From Bacillus sp. sid0103 (lineage in GTDB: Bacteria; Bacillota; Bacilli; Bacillales_B; DSM-18226), in NCBI RefSeq assembly GCF_019219025.1, contig NZ_JAHUWN010000006.1, positions 186,001 through 250,000 on the forward strand: a stretch of 64,000 bases of DNA, given 5' to 3'. Positions 32,832 through 41,482 of the stretch are shown here, piece after piece (positions within the stretch are counted from its first letter, which is position 1; each line of letters begins with the position of its first letter). The translations under genes were made by a program, and so were the position numbers. The notes under the pieces are model-generated. The model saw nothing but the letters and a program-made list of their open reading frames with translations, did not search any database and was not told the DNA's origin.

Positions 32832-34151
32832 CTACTTTTTAGTCAATTCGGAAGTATTGGAGACTCGATAGATTTTCCTCGGGCGTCCCTTGGAGGAAGG
32901 TGCCTCATCTCCAATAATTTCTGCCATACCTTCTTCTACTAATCCTGTAAGGATTCGACGAGCATTTCTTGGGGTCATTTTTAGCCATTCGGCTACTTGA
33001 GTTGAAGTAATTGAACCATTTCCCATTCTATTCTGAACCGATAATATTTTATTAAACGTTGTAATCGTTATCCCGCTATTTTTAAGTTTTTCACTTATTT
33101 CCTTATTTTCAGTCCGATATTGAAAGGAGATGGTTTCTTGTTCTTTTAATGGACCTTCGATTGTTCCATTATTATCCACCAAGAAAGCACAAAAAGAATC
33201 ATAATTTTGAGCATGGTTTAGCGCAAGCCTAGCATTTTCTTCTGCTGTGAGGGCAGTATCACCGTAGCCAATTCCAATGTTGGATGGTAAATCTGCAATT
33301 AACGCCAATCTTTCCAAAAGTGAGGTAACCGAATTCTCCGGTTCTTCTAAAGAACCCCTAGTTGAAAAAATAACAAAGATTCCGATTCCAATCGTTACAA
33401 AAGATCCCGAAATGGATTCAGCAAAATTTAAAATAGCTGCCTGTATCTCTAAACTTAAGCGATGAATATCATATGAAACCATATTATGATCAGCTTTTTT
33501 TTCCATTCCTTGCACCTTCACAAGGATAGCCGCAATTTGTGATTGTTTAAAATGAATCGTTTCCCATTGTTGGACAGCAGATGACAATGTTCTACGAATG
33601 TTACTTCTAGTCGGTGCAACCCAATAGGTTGTTATATTTTGTGAACTCAACTGATCATAGATAGAACGTAAACTTGTTATACTAATATCCACTTTTCCAT
33701 CTTGAATAAGTTTTTGATGAAAAGCTAGTAGATTCTCAAGAGGAGTTTCATTGGTATACTCATGAACATAAATCTGGTCACTTGGTATACCAAGGTCACG
33801 ATAGGTTTCATAAACGTCTCTTTCGGACAATGTATCAATACTTATTCGTTCTAAACTTCTTTGATCATTATAACCAATGTCAAATAAGGTCTTGGTTAAG
33901 CTAGCACCATCTAATTGAAGTAAAAAAAATGGTTGTTTTACAGCGCTCTTTTGAAACGGATTAAAAAGGGCAGGCCCAGCAAGGATCCATAGATCAATTA
34001 CTTGTTGATTGTTTAATACGATATTTGTTGCTTCTTCGGGTAACTGATAAATATATGGTACTGGCTGCAGCCGGTCACGATATTCATTGGCTATTTCAGT
34101 AATTAGTTGGACAGAGTCAGTTGGTCCGATGATTCCGGCTCTTAGTTTCAA
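32832..34151 (-). CDS. transcriptional regulator with GGDEF-like and winged-helix domains
   Basis: A 439-residue regulator. Residues 1 to about 220 form an alpha/beta sensor region without obvious match; about 235-330 (VTIGIGIFVIFSTRGS ... IGIGYGDTALTAEENARLA) look like a degenerate GGDEF-type domain as in CdaR/PucR regulators, without the active GG[DE]EF residues; the C-terminal 75 residues contain a winged helix (TSTQVAEWLKMTPRNARRIL) and a basic SSKGRPRKIYRV wing. TTG start 5 bases after AGGAGGGA. Divergent from the flavin monooxygenase operon, which it most likely controls. Confidence 0.65.
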   Translation of the reverse strand: MKLRAGIIGPTDSVQLITEIANEYRDRLQPVPYIYQLPEEATNIVLNNQQVIDLWILAGPALFNPFQKSAVKQPFFLLQLDGASLTKTLFDIGYNDQRSLERISIDTLSERDVYETYRDLGIPSDQIYVHEYTNETPLENLLAFHQKLIQDGKVDISITSLRSIYDQLSSQNITTYWVAPTRSNIRRTLSSAVQQWETIHFKQSQIAAILVKVQGMEKKADHNMVSYDIHRLSLEIQAAILNFAESISGSFVTIGIGIFVIFSTRGSLEEPENSVTSLLERLALIADLPSNIGIGYGDTALTAEENARLALNHAQNYDSFCAFLVDNNGTIEGPLKEQETISFQYRTENKEISEKLKNSGITITTFNKILSVQNRMGNGSITSTQVAEWLKMTPRNARRILTGLVEEGMAEIIGDEAPSSKGRPRKIYRVSNTSELTKK

Positions 34152-34170
34152 AAATTTCCCTCCTAATTGA

Positions 34171-34198
34171 TATGGTTGGTTATTTCATTATAACCATA
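34171..34198. promoter_or_regulatory. nested dyad in the regulator/monooxygenase intergenic region
   Basis: TATGGTT (34171-34177) with AACCATA (34192-34198), and GGTTAT (34178-34183) with ATAACC (34190-34195). It sits 20 bases upstream of the regulator start and may be its autoregulatory site. Confidence 0.45.
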
Positions 34199-34278
34199 AT
34201 AAAACCCTTCGTAAAAAAGTTTTCATATTTTAAGAGTTTAACCAATTTCATATTAACACCCTCAAATTGATTGTAGTG

Positions 34279-34293
34279 AATTTTTAGAAAATT
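34279..34293. promoter_or_regulatory. CodY box before hpaC-like promoter
   Basis: AATTTTTAGAAAATT matches the CodY consensus AATTTTCWGAAAATT at 14 of 15 positions and ends 3 bases before the -35 element. Confidence 0.7.
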
Positions 34294-34296
34294 CTG

Positions 34297-34325
34297 TTGA
34301 CAATAGTTTTAACGGGTTGTATAGT
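34297..34325 (+). promoter_or_regulatory. sigma A promoter of the monooxygenase operon
   Basis: TTGACA (34297-34302), exactly 17 bp, TATAGT (34320-34325). The predicted leader then contains ATTAAGAAATATTCCGTAAA, which recurs before the liv genes. Confidence 0.75.
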
Positions 34326-34384
34326 CTTATTTAAGGAACATATTAAGAAATATTCCGTAAATAAAATAACTAGGGGTGTTATGA

Positions 34385-34897
34385 ATGAATAAATCGAAGC
34401 AGAACCATGAGTTATTCCCGTTGGTTGACCAAGAACAATTTAAACAGGTTATTGGCCACTTTGCTAGTGGGGTAACGATCATAACCGTTAGAAATAATGG
34501 GGTTGATTTTGGGATCACGGCAAGTGCGGTCTGTTCTGTTTCTGTTGACCCACCAATGCTGCTGGTTTGCGTGAATAAAAACACAGGAACTTGTCATGCA
34601 ATCTCAGCTGCAGAGTCCTTTACGGTAAATATCGTCAATGAAACCCAAAAAGAGTTAGCATTAAAATTTGCAAGGGCTAATTCGGATAAATTTGATGGGA
34701 CTGACTTTTCATATGGCGAGTTAGGCAATCCAGTTTTAGGTCAATCACTTGCTACACTCGAATGCCGCGTTGTTGAAGAAGTAACAGGTGGTACTCATTC
34801 CGTCTTTTTGGGCAGGGTGCAAACAGCCTATGCAGCTGATGGAGAGCCTTTAGTTTACTACCGTGGAAAGTTTGGAAAATTTGAAGAAGCAAAATAA
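34385..34897 (+). CDS. flavin reductase of a two-component monooxygenase (HpaC type)
   Basis: A 170-residue flavin:NAD(P)H reductase with GHFASGVTIITV, GITASAVCSVSVDPPMLLVC and HSVFLGRV, the core of the HpaC/RutF flavin-reductase-like family. It supplies reduced FAD/FMN to a partner oxygenase, here the HpaB-like protein encoded 47 bases downstream. ATG 34385 follows AGGGGTG by 6 bases; the ATG at 34381 is in another frame and stops at once. Transcribed from the TTGACA promoter with the CodY box. Confidence 0.85.
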   Translation: MNKSKQNHELFPLVDQEQFKQVIGHFASGVTIITVRNNGVDFGITASAVCSVSVDPPMLLVCVNKNTGTCHAISAAESFTVNIVNETQKELALKFARANSDKFDGTDFSYGELGNPVLGQSLATLECRVVEEVTGGTHSVFLGRVQTAYAADGEPLVYYRGKFGKFEEAK

Positions 34898-34944
34898 CAA
34901 TCATTTGATTTGTAAGTTAAATGAATGAAATGGGAGGTAATGGA

Positions 34945-36408
34945 ATGGCATTAATGACAGGTAAGCAATATCGGGAGTCGCTGAATGATGGACGAGAGGT
35001 TTATATTGATGGGGAAAAGGTAAAGAATGTTGCCGAACACCCATCCTTTAAGCCAATTATTGATGTTAAGGCTCGTATGTATGATATGGCACTCGAAGCA
35101 AAATATGCTGATACCTTAACAACCACACTGCCTGACGGCGAAGTTGTTTCACGGGCTTATAAAATGCCTGAAACAAAAGAAGATCTAATTGCTATTCGCA
35201 AACATGTCGAGACGGTACTAGACGATCTTGGCGGGGTAGTTTATCGGGTAGGAGATGAAACAATTGGTGAAATGTGGTCCTTATATGACGCACAAGATAA
35301 ATTAAATGAAATTGATCCAACCTACGCGAAAAATATCAGGTATCATATTGACCGTGTAGCGCGAGAAGATTTATTTCATGTCTCAGCGAATACAGATCCA
35401 AAAGGTGATCGAAGCAAATTGTTCAGTGGGAAAGATGGAGGAACCCTTCTCCATGTGGTCGAGGAAAATGACCAAGGAATCGTTGTAAAAGGAGCAAAGT
35501 TTGAAACAGCTGCTGCCTATGCGCACCAGGCCTTTGTAAAACCAACCATACTAGACTGGAATGCTGGATCAGAAAAGATGGCACCGTTCGCTTGCGGATT
35601 CATTTGCGATATGGGTGCACCAGGATTAAAGCATATTTGCAGAACATCACTAGGTACAGACCGAAATCCACAAGATTATCCTATTGCCACAAAATTTGAA
35701 GAAATTGATACCCTGCTAATTTTTGATCACGTCCTTATTCCATGGGAAAATGTCCTTTTCCACCGCTCCTTAGATTCTGCCGCTTATATTCGTTCTACTC
35801 TACACCGTTATTCTGCCTTTAATTACACCCTAAGAATGTTACGCAGAGCTGATTATTTAATTGGTACAGCACTACTAAATGTTGAGCAAACAGGTTTAAC
35901 CCATCTCCAAGCTGTTAAAGAAAAAATCTCTGAGTTGATCAATTATCGTGAAGGAATCAATGCCCATTTAACTGCAGCCGTAGCTGATGCGAAAAGAAGC
36001 CCCGGCGGTTTAATGATGCCGAATCCGTCACTTTTGTATACCGGTCGAGTCTTTGCTTTAGCTAATTTCCCAGCTATGGCTCATTTAACTAGAGAACTCG
36101 TTGGCGGCCAATTAGCGGTGACTCCTGATTCTACAACAATGGCAGATCCTGAAATCAAGCAGTATTTCGACCAATATTATTCTGTTGGGGAGTGGACCCC
36201 TGAAGATCGAGGGAAATTATTATATTTCGCGAGAGATTTGTTAAATTCCTCTTATGCAGGACACAAAACTACTTTTGAATTATTTGCACAAAGTCCTCCT
36301 TTTGCTCAACAAATGGCCGTATTTAGCAATTTTGATATGGAGCCACAGCGTGATTTAGTGCGAAAAGCAGCAGGGCTTAATAAGTCTGAGCCAGTTTCTA
36401 GTAATTAA
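34945..36408 (+). CDS. flavin-dependent monooxygenase, HpaB family
   Basis: A 487-residue reduced-flavin oxygenase of the 4-hydroxyphenylacetate 3-monooxygenase (HpaB) family: N-terminal MALMTGKQYRESL, central RVAREDLFHVSANTDPKGDRS and HVLIPWENVLFHRS, and a C-terminal helical domain. HpaB relatives hydroxylate phenols, and some act on N-heterocycles such as pyrrole-2-carboxylate. The neighbouring amidohydrolase and Rid protein, and the absence of homoprotocatechuate genes, make a nitrogen-containing ring more likely here than 4-hydroxyphenylacetate; that is inference. ATG 34945 is placed by GGGAGGT 6 bases upstream. A decayed copy lies at 38166. Confidence 0.8.
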   Translation: MALMTGKQYRESLNDGREVYIDGEKVKNVAEHPSFKPIIDVKARMYDMALEAKYADTLTTTLPDGEVVSRAYKMPETKEDLIAIRKHVETVLDDLGGVVYRVGDETIGEMWSLYDAQDKLNEIDPTYAKNIRYHIDRVAREDLFHVSANTDPKGDRSKLFSGKDGGTLLHVVEENDQGIVVKGAKFETAAAYAHQAFVKPTILDWNAGSEKMAPFACGFICDMGAPGLKHICRTSLGTDRNPQDYPIATKFEEIDTLLIFDHVLIPWENVLFHRSLDSAAYIRSTLHRYSAFNYTLRMLRRADYLIGTALLNVEQTGLTHLQAVKEKISELINYREGINAHLTAAVADAKRSPGGLMMPNPSLLYTGRVFALANFPAMAHLTRELVGGQLAVTPDSTTMADPEIKQYFDQYYSVGEWTPEDRGKLLYFARDLLNSSYAGHKTTFELFAQSPPFAQQMAVFSNFDMEPQRDLVRKAAGLNKSEPVSSN

Positions 36409-36443
36409 TGTATAAATAGTAGTGGAACAAAACTAATACTTGG

Positions 36444-36482
36444 AGCAACAATGCTGGATTTATTTCACATTGTTGCTTCGAT
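36444..36482 (+). terminator. hairpin between monooxygenase and amidohydrolase genes
   Basis: AGCAACAATG (36444-36453) pairs perfectly with CATTGTTGCT (36468-36477); the tail TCGATTTATTTTT is moderately T-rich. May be a terminator or attenuator. Confidence 0.6.
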
Positions 36483-36541
36483 TTATTTTTATGGTTACTA
36501 ACTGGAACTGAAATAGATGGCAGGAAAGAGGGGGGCAATTT

Positions 36542-37816
36542 TTGAGAATCAATTTAAATCGACTATTAAGGGATATCGAGAAATATGGAGCCTACGGGAA
36601 AAATGAACATGGAGGTGTAACTAGGCCTAGTTTTTCTCCAGCAGATCATGAAGTTCGTCAATTATTTATTGAAGAAATAAAGGAAATGGGGCTAGAAGTG
36701 ACCATTGATGGTGCTGCAAACATATGGGGGAAATATGAAGGTACAGGAAAAAAAGGGGGAAGCATTGTAATAGGCTCTCATTTGGATTCTGTTCCGAATG
36801 GAGGGAAATACGATGGGCCATTAGGGGTATTAATGGCGAAAGAAATTGTTAAAAGATTAATAGAATCAAATATTCGCTTAGATCATGATATCGAAATTGT
36901 CTCCTTCACTGCAGAGGAATCAAATGATTTTAATTTATCCACGTTTGGCAGCCGTTCATTTGTTGGCCGTTTAACAGCGGAAATGGTGCAAGATGTACAC
37001 GATTTAAAAGGGACCCGTCTTAGTGATGAATTAATAAAGGTTAGCGGTGGCCTGGATAAATTCTCAATGATGAAAGATATGCATCGTGATAAAAAAGCTT
37101 TTATTGAACTTCATATAGAGCAGGGACAGCGCTTAGAAAATGCAAATATTCCGATGGCAGTGATTAACAGTGTTGTCGGGACGTACCGTTGTATTGTCAA
37201 AGTGAAGGGCGAGTCAAATCACTCGGGTACAACGATGATGAGGGATCGAAAAGATGCGTTGACTGCTGCCTCAGAAATGATTCTTGAAGTGGAAAGATAC
37301 TGTTCGACCCGGGGAGATGTCGTCGGTACAGTCGGAAAGTTAAAAGTCAATCCGAATGCTGCCAATATTATTCCAGGTCAAATTGATTTTATCTTGGAAG
37401 TAAGAGCCGAAACATCAGAATCGATCTATCAGGCAGTTGAGGCAATTAAAGCGGTTTGGCAGGAAATTGCCACAAAAAGACAAGTGTCCATTCAACAGGA
37501 AGTATTTTTAGATCAAAAACCTGAGGTATTAGATCACGAGATTGTTACTTGCCTTGTAAACACGGCTAGCGAAATGAAAGAGCCTTTCTTAATTTTACCT
37601 AGTATGGCTGTCCATGATGCAGCCCATATGGCAAGCATTACGAAGTCGGCTATGGTTTTTGTTAAAAGTATAAATGGAAAAAGTCATTGTCCAGGTGAGT
37701 ACAGCCATCCCGACGATATTGAAAAAGCAGGAAATTTAATTCTGCAGGGAATCATTAACTTAGATCGTACGCTTTCTGAATCAGAGTTTAGTATACCAAT
37801 CAAAAAGACAAATTGA
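36542..37816 (+). CDS. M20-family amidohydrolase (carbamoylase/allantoate type)
   Basis: A 424-residue binuclear-metal hydrolase of the N-carbamoyl-L-amino-acid hydrolase/allantoate amidohydrolase group. Metal ligands are visible: H80 (GSHLDS), D91 (YDGPLG), E125/E126 (AEES), H191 (HIEQG) and H382 (KSHCPGE). The dimerisation domain around 205-320 includes KGESNHSGTTMMRDRKDAL. These enzymes hydrolyse ureido or acyl-amide bonds. TTG start 6 bases after GGGGGG. Located 133 bases behind the oxygenase gene, so it plausibly acts on the ring-opened product. Confidence 0.85.
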   Translation: MRINLNRLLRDIEKYGAYGKNEHGGVTRPSFSPADHEVRQLFIEEIKEMGLEVTIDGAANIWGKYEGTGKKGGSIVIGSHLDSVPNGGKYDGPLGVLMAKEIVKRLIESNIRLDHDIEIVSFTAEESNDFNLSTFGSRSFVGRLTAEMVQDVHDLKGTRLSDELIKVSGGLDKFSMMKDMHRDKKAFIELHIEQGQRLENANIPMAVINSVVGTYRCIVKVKGESNHSGTTMMRDRKDALTAASEMILEVERYCSTRGDVVGTVGKLKVNPNAANIIPGQIDFILEVRAETSESIYQAVEAIKAVWQEIATKRQVSIQQEVFLDQKPEVLDHEIVTCLVNTASEMKEPFLILPSMAVHDAAHMASITKSAMVFVKSINGKSHCPGEYSHPDDIEKAGNLILQGIINLDRTLSESEFSIPIKKTN

Positions 37817-37852
37817 ATTTGAATATGGTAGATCCCTTCAAATTTTTTCATT

Positions 37853-37886
37853 AAGGCTGTTGTAAGTAATGTAGACAGCCTTTTTC
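37853..37886 (+). terminator. terminator after the amidohydrolase gene
   Basis: AAGGCTGT (37853-37860) pairs with ACAGCCTT (37875-37882), followed by TTTCT. Confidence 0.7.
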
Positions 37887-38038
37887 TACGATGGAAAATG
37901 GAGCAGTAGAATTATTATTTTAATAGAATGTAAACCATATATTTTTTTAATAAGTTCTAATTTTCTGTTAATGGTCGTACAAGCAGTTCTAAAAAATATG
38001 ATATAGTATGTAAAAAATAAGATACTTATAAAAGTAAG

Positions 38039-38085
38039 AATTTTTAGAAAATTAAATTGACATTATCACTATGAATTTGTTATTT
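38039..38085 (+). promoter_or_regulatory. CodY box and promoter of the liv region
   Basis: AATTTTTAGAAAATT (38039-38053) is identical to the box at 34279 and, as there, ends 3 bases before TTGACA (38057-38062). The -10 is weak (TTATTT at 38080). Further down, AATCCGTAAATAAAA at 38111 repeats the leader motif of the monooxygenase operon. Confidence 0.65.
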
Positions 38086-38165
38086 TTAATTAAAGAATAA
38101 TTAAAGAAAAAATCCGTAAATAAAAAGTAAGGATATTGTTCATCCATTATTGGAAGGAGGAACCT

Positions 38166-38328
38166 GTGAGGAATAAATTGACAGGAAAACAAATACCTTA
38201 CTTATTTTTGATCATGTCTTAATTCCATGGGAAAAATGTCATTTCCCTCACTCCTTAGAATCTGCCGCCAAAATCCATTCTAAACTTCACCGTTTATCTG
38301 TCTTTACATACACCCATAGAAAAACTTT
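38166..38328 (+). pseudogene. internally deleted, frameshifted hpaB copy
   Basis: After AAGGAGG a GTG opens a frame reading LTGKQ, matching the MTGKQ start of the intact oxygenase. From 38193 the DNA jumps to a stretch similar to bases 35708-35840 of the intact gene, reading LIFDHVLIPWE, then, after a one-base insertion at GGAAAAATG, HSLESAAKIHSKLHR. About 250 codons between are missing and the rest is absent. The first frame stops after 18 codons. Confidence 0.8.
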
Positions 38329-38395
38329 CATCAAAAGGGAGATATGAAAATTTAAAAAAGTTTTAAAAATGTAAAAAGAAAGAGGAGGAATGAAG

Positions 38396-39565
38396 TTGGT
38401 ATTCTCTAAAAGGTCAATTCCTAAAAAATTGGTGATGTTTTTGATGCTAGCCATATTGTTGGTTGGGTGTTCGGCAACGAATTCTTCTTCAGGAAACAGC
38501 AATTCATCTTCCAAGGGCAGCGACACAATAAAGGTTGGATTACAGGCACCAATGACTGGTGATAATGCCCAGTATGGACAGGATATGAAAAATGGAGTCG
38601 AACTTGCTTTTAAAAAGATTAATAGTGATGGAGGCATCAAAGGGAAGAAGCTTGACTTAATCGTCGGTGACGATAAAGCCACCCCGACTGAGGCTGTTGC
38701 AGTAGTGAATAAAATGATTATGAATGATGGAGTAAAGGCAATTATTGGAGGTTATAATTCATCACCAACATTAGCTGCACAGGATGTTTCAGGACCTGCG
38801 AAAGTCCTTCATTTAAACATGGGGGCCAGCCCAGACCTTTCTAAAACCGGTAACAAATATCTATTCCGCGTGATTTTAACAGGTTCCGTTTACGTTCCTG
38901 CCGTTATGAAATATATGGCAGAAGAGAAAAAGGTAACGAAAATCGCAGCACTCTTTGAAAATACAGATTATGGAATCACCATGTATGATGCAGCGAAAGC
39001 GTCAACCAAAGAATTAGGCGTAAAATTCATTGCAGCTGAGAAATATAACCCTGGTGATAAAAACTTTTCTTCTCAATTATCAAAGATTAAAACACTTAAT
39101 GCAGATGCGGTAATGGTTGTCGGGCTATACAATGAAGTGGCCTTAATTGAACAGCAAGCAAAGCAGGCTGGATTAAATATTCAATTCTTCTCACCGGATG
39201 ATTCTATGTATTCTGAGCAACTCATCAAATTAGGAGGGGATGCGGTAGAGAATCATATTTTTGCATCTATGATTGATTTAAATGCAGATACAGAAGAAAT
39301 GAAAGAGTTTAAGAAATTAGCAGAAGAAAATGATATACCGGCACAAGCAAATACCGCTATTGCTTATGATGCAGCTATGGCATTGGCAAAGGCCCTGACT
39401 GATGGAGACGGGGACTCTGATAAATCACGTGACGCATTAGCGAACCTCGATTTTCAAGGTATTACTGGTCCGATTAAGTTTGACAAAAACGGTGACCGTT
39501 CCAACACACCAATGATTATGCAAGTGCAAAAAGGTAACTTCGTGGTTATAAAAGATTCAGAATAG
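38396..39565 (+). CDS. branched-chain-amino-acid-type ABC substrate-binding lipoprotein
   Basis: A 389-residue LivK-like receptor. The signal peptide KKLVMFLMLAILLVGC ends in a lipobox cysteine (C25), followed by a Ser/Asn-rich linker and the periplasmic-binding fold (IKVGLQAPMTGDNAQYGQDM, KAIIGGYNSSPTLAAQDV). TTG 38396 is chosen because GAGGAGG lies 7 bases upstream; the ATG at 38390 is only 1-2 bases from it. First gene of a complete liv-type import operon; in this cluster the ligand is more likely the pathway's own substrate than leucine. Confidence 0.85.
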   Translation: MVFSKRSIPKKLVMFLMLAILLVGCSATNSSSGNSNSSSKGSDTIKVGLQAPMTGDNAQYGQDMKNGVELAFKKINSDGGIKGKKLDLIVGDDKATPTEAVAVVNKMIMNDGVKAIIGGYNSSPTLAAQDVSGPAKVLHLNMGASPDLSKTGNKYLFRVILTGSVYVPAVMKYMAEEKKVTKIAALFENTDYGITMYDAAKASTKELGVKFIAAEKYNPGDKNFSSQLSKIKTLNADAVMVVGLYNEVALIEQQAKQAGLNIQFFSPDDSMYSEQLIKLGGDAVENHIFASMIDLNADTEEMKEFKKLAEENDIPAQANTAIAYDAAMALAKALTDGDGDSDKSRDALANLDFQGITGPIKFDKNGDRSNTPMIMQVQKGNFVVIKDSE

Positions 39566-39576
39566 GGTGATTACTT

Positions 39577-40443
39577 GTGTTCATTGATCAACTCATAAAT
39601 GGAATAGTCCTCGGCAGTATATATGCATTAATGGCAATCGGATACACCATGGTATGGAATGTTTTACGTTTTATTAATTTTGCACATGGTGAGGTTTATA
39701 TGGGAGGGGCATTCGTGTCCCTTTATCTTCTTTTATTGGATACTCCAATCTGGATCGCCTATCTTGGGGGAGTGTGCGCAGGAGCTTTACTTGGTTATTT
39801 AATGGAAAAAATGGTTTATATGAGGATGAGAAATGCACCCAAATTAAATCTGCTGATTGCAGCGATAGGAATATCGATTGTTCTCCAAAATTTAGCTCAA
39901 TATATTTGGGGGGCGACACCAGAGCGACTAACCTCCCCCTTTTTATCAAAAAACATTACTGTTGGAGATATGCTGATCAATCAACATTATATCTTTATCA
40001 TAATCTTGACCATCCTTGTCATGATTGTTTTGGAGTTATTTATTAATCGAACACTTATGGGGAAAGCAGTTCAAGCAGCCTCACAGAATATAAAAGCAAC
40101 ACAACTAATGGGGATTAATGCAAATAAGATTATATCAATCACGTTTGCTATTGGATCAGCGGTTGGTGCGCTCGCAGGTATTTTAGTAGGACCCGTATTC
40201 TTAGTATATCCAACAATGGGGGTATTTGCAGGATTAAAAGGATTTACAGCTTCCGTAATGGGCGGCATGGGAAATATTCCTGGCGCCATGATTGCGGGGT
40301 TATTACTTGGAGTCATTGAAAGCTTTGCGGCTGGATTTATCTCCTCCGGTTATCGTGATGCAGTCGCAATGGTGATATTGTTATTTATTTTATTAGTTCG
40401 TCCGCAAGGAATATTCGGAAAAATTATCCAACAAAAAGTGTAA
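39577..40443 (+). CDS. LivH-type ABC permease
   Basis: A 288-residue membrane permease with about eight helices and the family motifs YALMAIGYTMVWNVLRFINFAHG (split across residues 17-39), GINANKIISITFAIGSA and GMGNIPGAMIAG. Pairs with the LivM-type protein to form the channel. GTG 39577 follows AGGGTGA by 7 bases and lies 11 bases behind the receptor gene stop. Confidence 0.85.
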   Translation: MFIDQLINGIVLGSIYALMAIGYTMVWNVLRFINFAHGEVYMGGAFVSLYLLLLDTPIWIAYLGGVCAGALLGYLMEKMVYMRMRNAPKLNLLIAAIGISIVLQNLAQYIWGATPERLTSPFLSKNITVGDMLINQHYIFIIILTILVMIVLELFINRTLMGKAVQAASQNIKATQLMGINANKIISITFAIGSAVGALAGILVGPVFLVYPTMGVFAGLKGFTASVMGGMGNIPGAMIAGLLLGVIESFAAGFISSGYRDAVAMVILLFILLVRPQGIFGKIIQQKV

Positions 40444-40456
40444 GGGAGGAGATGAA

Positions 40457-41482
40457 ATGGATCACATCAAAAAGCCGGCTATCCGAAAAATCGTGCTTAT
40501 ATTTGGGGGGATTGCATTATTTCTTCTTCCGCTTGGAATTGTAAATACGTACTTTATGTATGTTATAAATTTAATTTTAATTTATGCCATTCTAGCTTTA
40601 GGCCTCGATTTAATTGTAGGTTATACGGGTCAAGTTTCTGTCGGTCATGGAGCATTCTTTGGAATTGGTGCCTATGTAGCTGCGATTCTTGCTAAAAATC
40701 TAGGGTTTTCATTTTGGTTAACACTTCCTTTTTCGATTATCATCACTGCGATAATTGGGTTCATCATTGGATTTATTGGTTTGAAATTAATCGAAGAATA
40801 TTTGGTAATGGCAACACTCGCGTTTGGAACAATTATCTGGCTAGTTTTTTTAAACTGGACGGACTTAACGGGAGGTCCAATGGGGATTGCAGGAATTTCT
40901 GCTCCTCCCACGATAACATTGGGAGGTTTGCAATTTCCGTTTATACAATACCACGACTACTACCCATTGCTATTAATCTTTGTATATCTAGGTATCTTAA
41001 TAACGAGATTAATAATCAAGTCCGGGTTTGGCCGTGCATGCAAAGCCATCCGTGATGATGAACTTGCGGCACAAGCGATGGGAATTCCAGTTTTTAAAAC
41101 AAAAGTGATTATGTTTACTATTTCGTCCGCATTCTGTGGTGCTGCCGGTGCTTTATATGCCCATTTTCTTCATGTGGTCAGTCCTGAAACCTTTGCCTTC
41201 GGTATGTCTGTGACTATTTTAACGATGGTCATGATCGGCGGACAAGGATCGATTGCAGGATCGATTATTGGAGCGGCGATTCTCACCGTTTCTTCCGAGG
41301 CATTAAGGGAAACACCTGAATTAAGAATGTTAATTTATGGTTTTCTAATCGTCATTATGATCATGTTTTTTCCAAAAGGAATCATGGGATTGTTTCAACT
41401 ATCAAAGCGCCGTATGCTAAAGAAAAGTCTACAAATTGAAAAAAACGTTATTGAGAAAGAGGGGTTGAGTTATGAGCAGTAA
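40457..41482 (+). CDS. LivM-type ABC permease
   Basis: A 341-residue permease with about nine helices; motifs ALGLDLIVGYTGQVSVGHGA (residues about 47-66), TGGPMGIAGI and MIGGQGSIAGSIIGA are typical of LivM. GGGAGGAG precedes ATG 40457. Its 3' end overlaps the LivG-type gene by 11 bases. Confidence 0.85.
   Translation: MDHIKKPAIRKIVLIFGGIALFLLPLGIVNTYFMYVINLILIYAILALGLDLIVGYTGQVSVGHGAFFGIGAYVAAILAKNLGFSFWLTLPFSIIITAIIGFIIGFIGLKLIEEYLVMATLAFGTIIWLVFLNWTDLTGGPMGIAGISAPPTITLGGLQFPFIQYHDYYPLLLIFVYLGILITRLIIKSGFGRACKAIRDDELAAQAMGIPVFKTKVIMFTISSAFCGAAGALYAHFLHVVSPETFAFGMSVTILTMVMIGGQGSIAGSIIGAAILTVSSEALRETPELRMLIYGFLIVIMIMFFPKGIMGLFQLSKRRMLKKSLQIEKNVIEKEGLSYEQ

Larger units (their letters stand above)
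37817..38395. other. 579-bp region: terminator, CodY promoter and gene remnant
   Basis: No intact gene. It holds the terminator at 37853, the CodY box and promoter at 38039-38085, and a decayed hpaB copy from 38166 to about 38328, all listed separately. Confidence 0.7.

Noticed and set aside
33750..33795. GTATAC motifs, including TTGGTATACCAA, inside the 439-residue regulator gene
   Set aside because: They lie mid-gene and encode ordinary residues (LGIPS). No promoter is nearby, so they were not counted in the GntR operator set.
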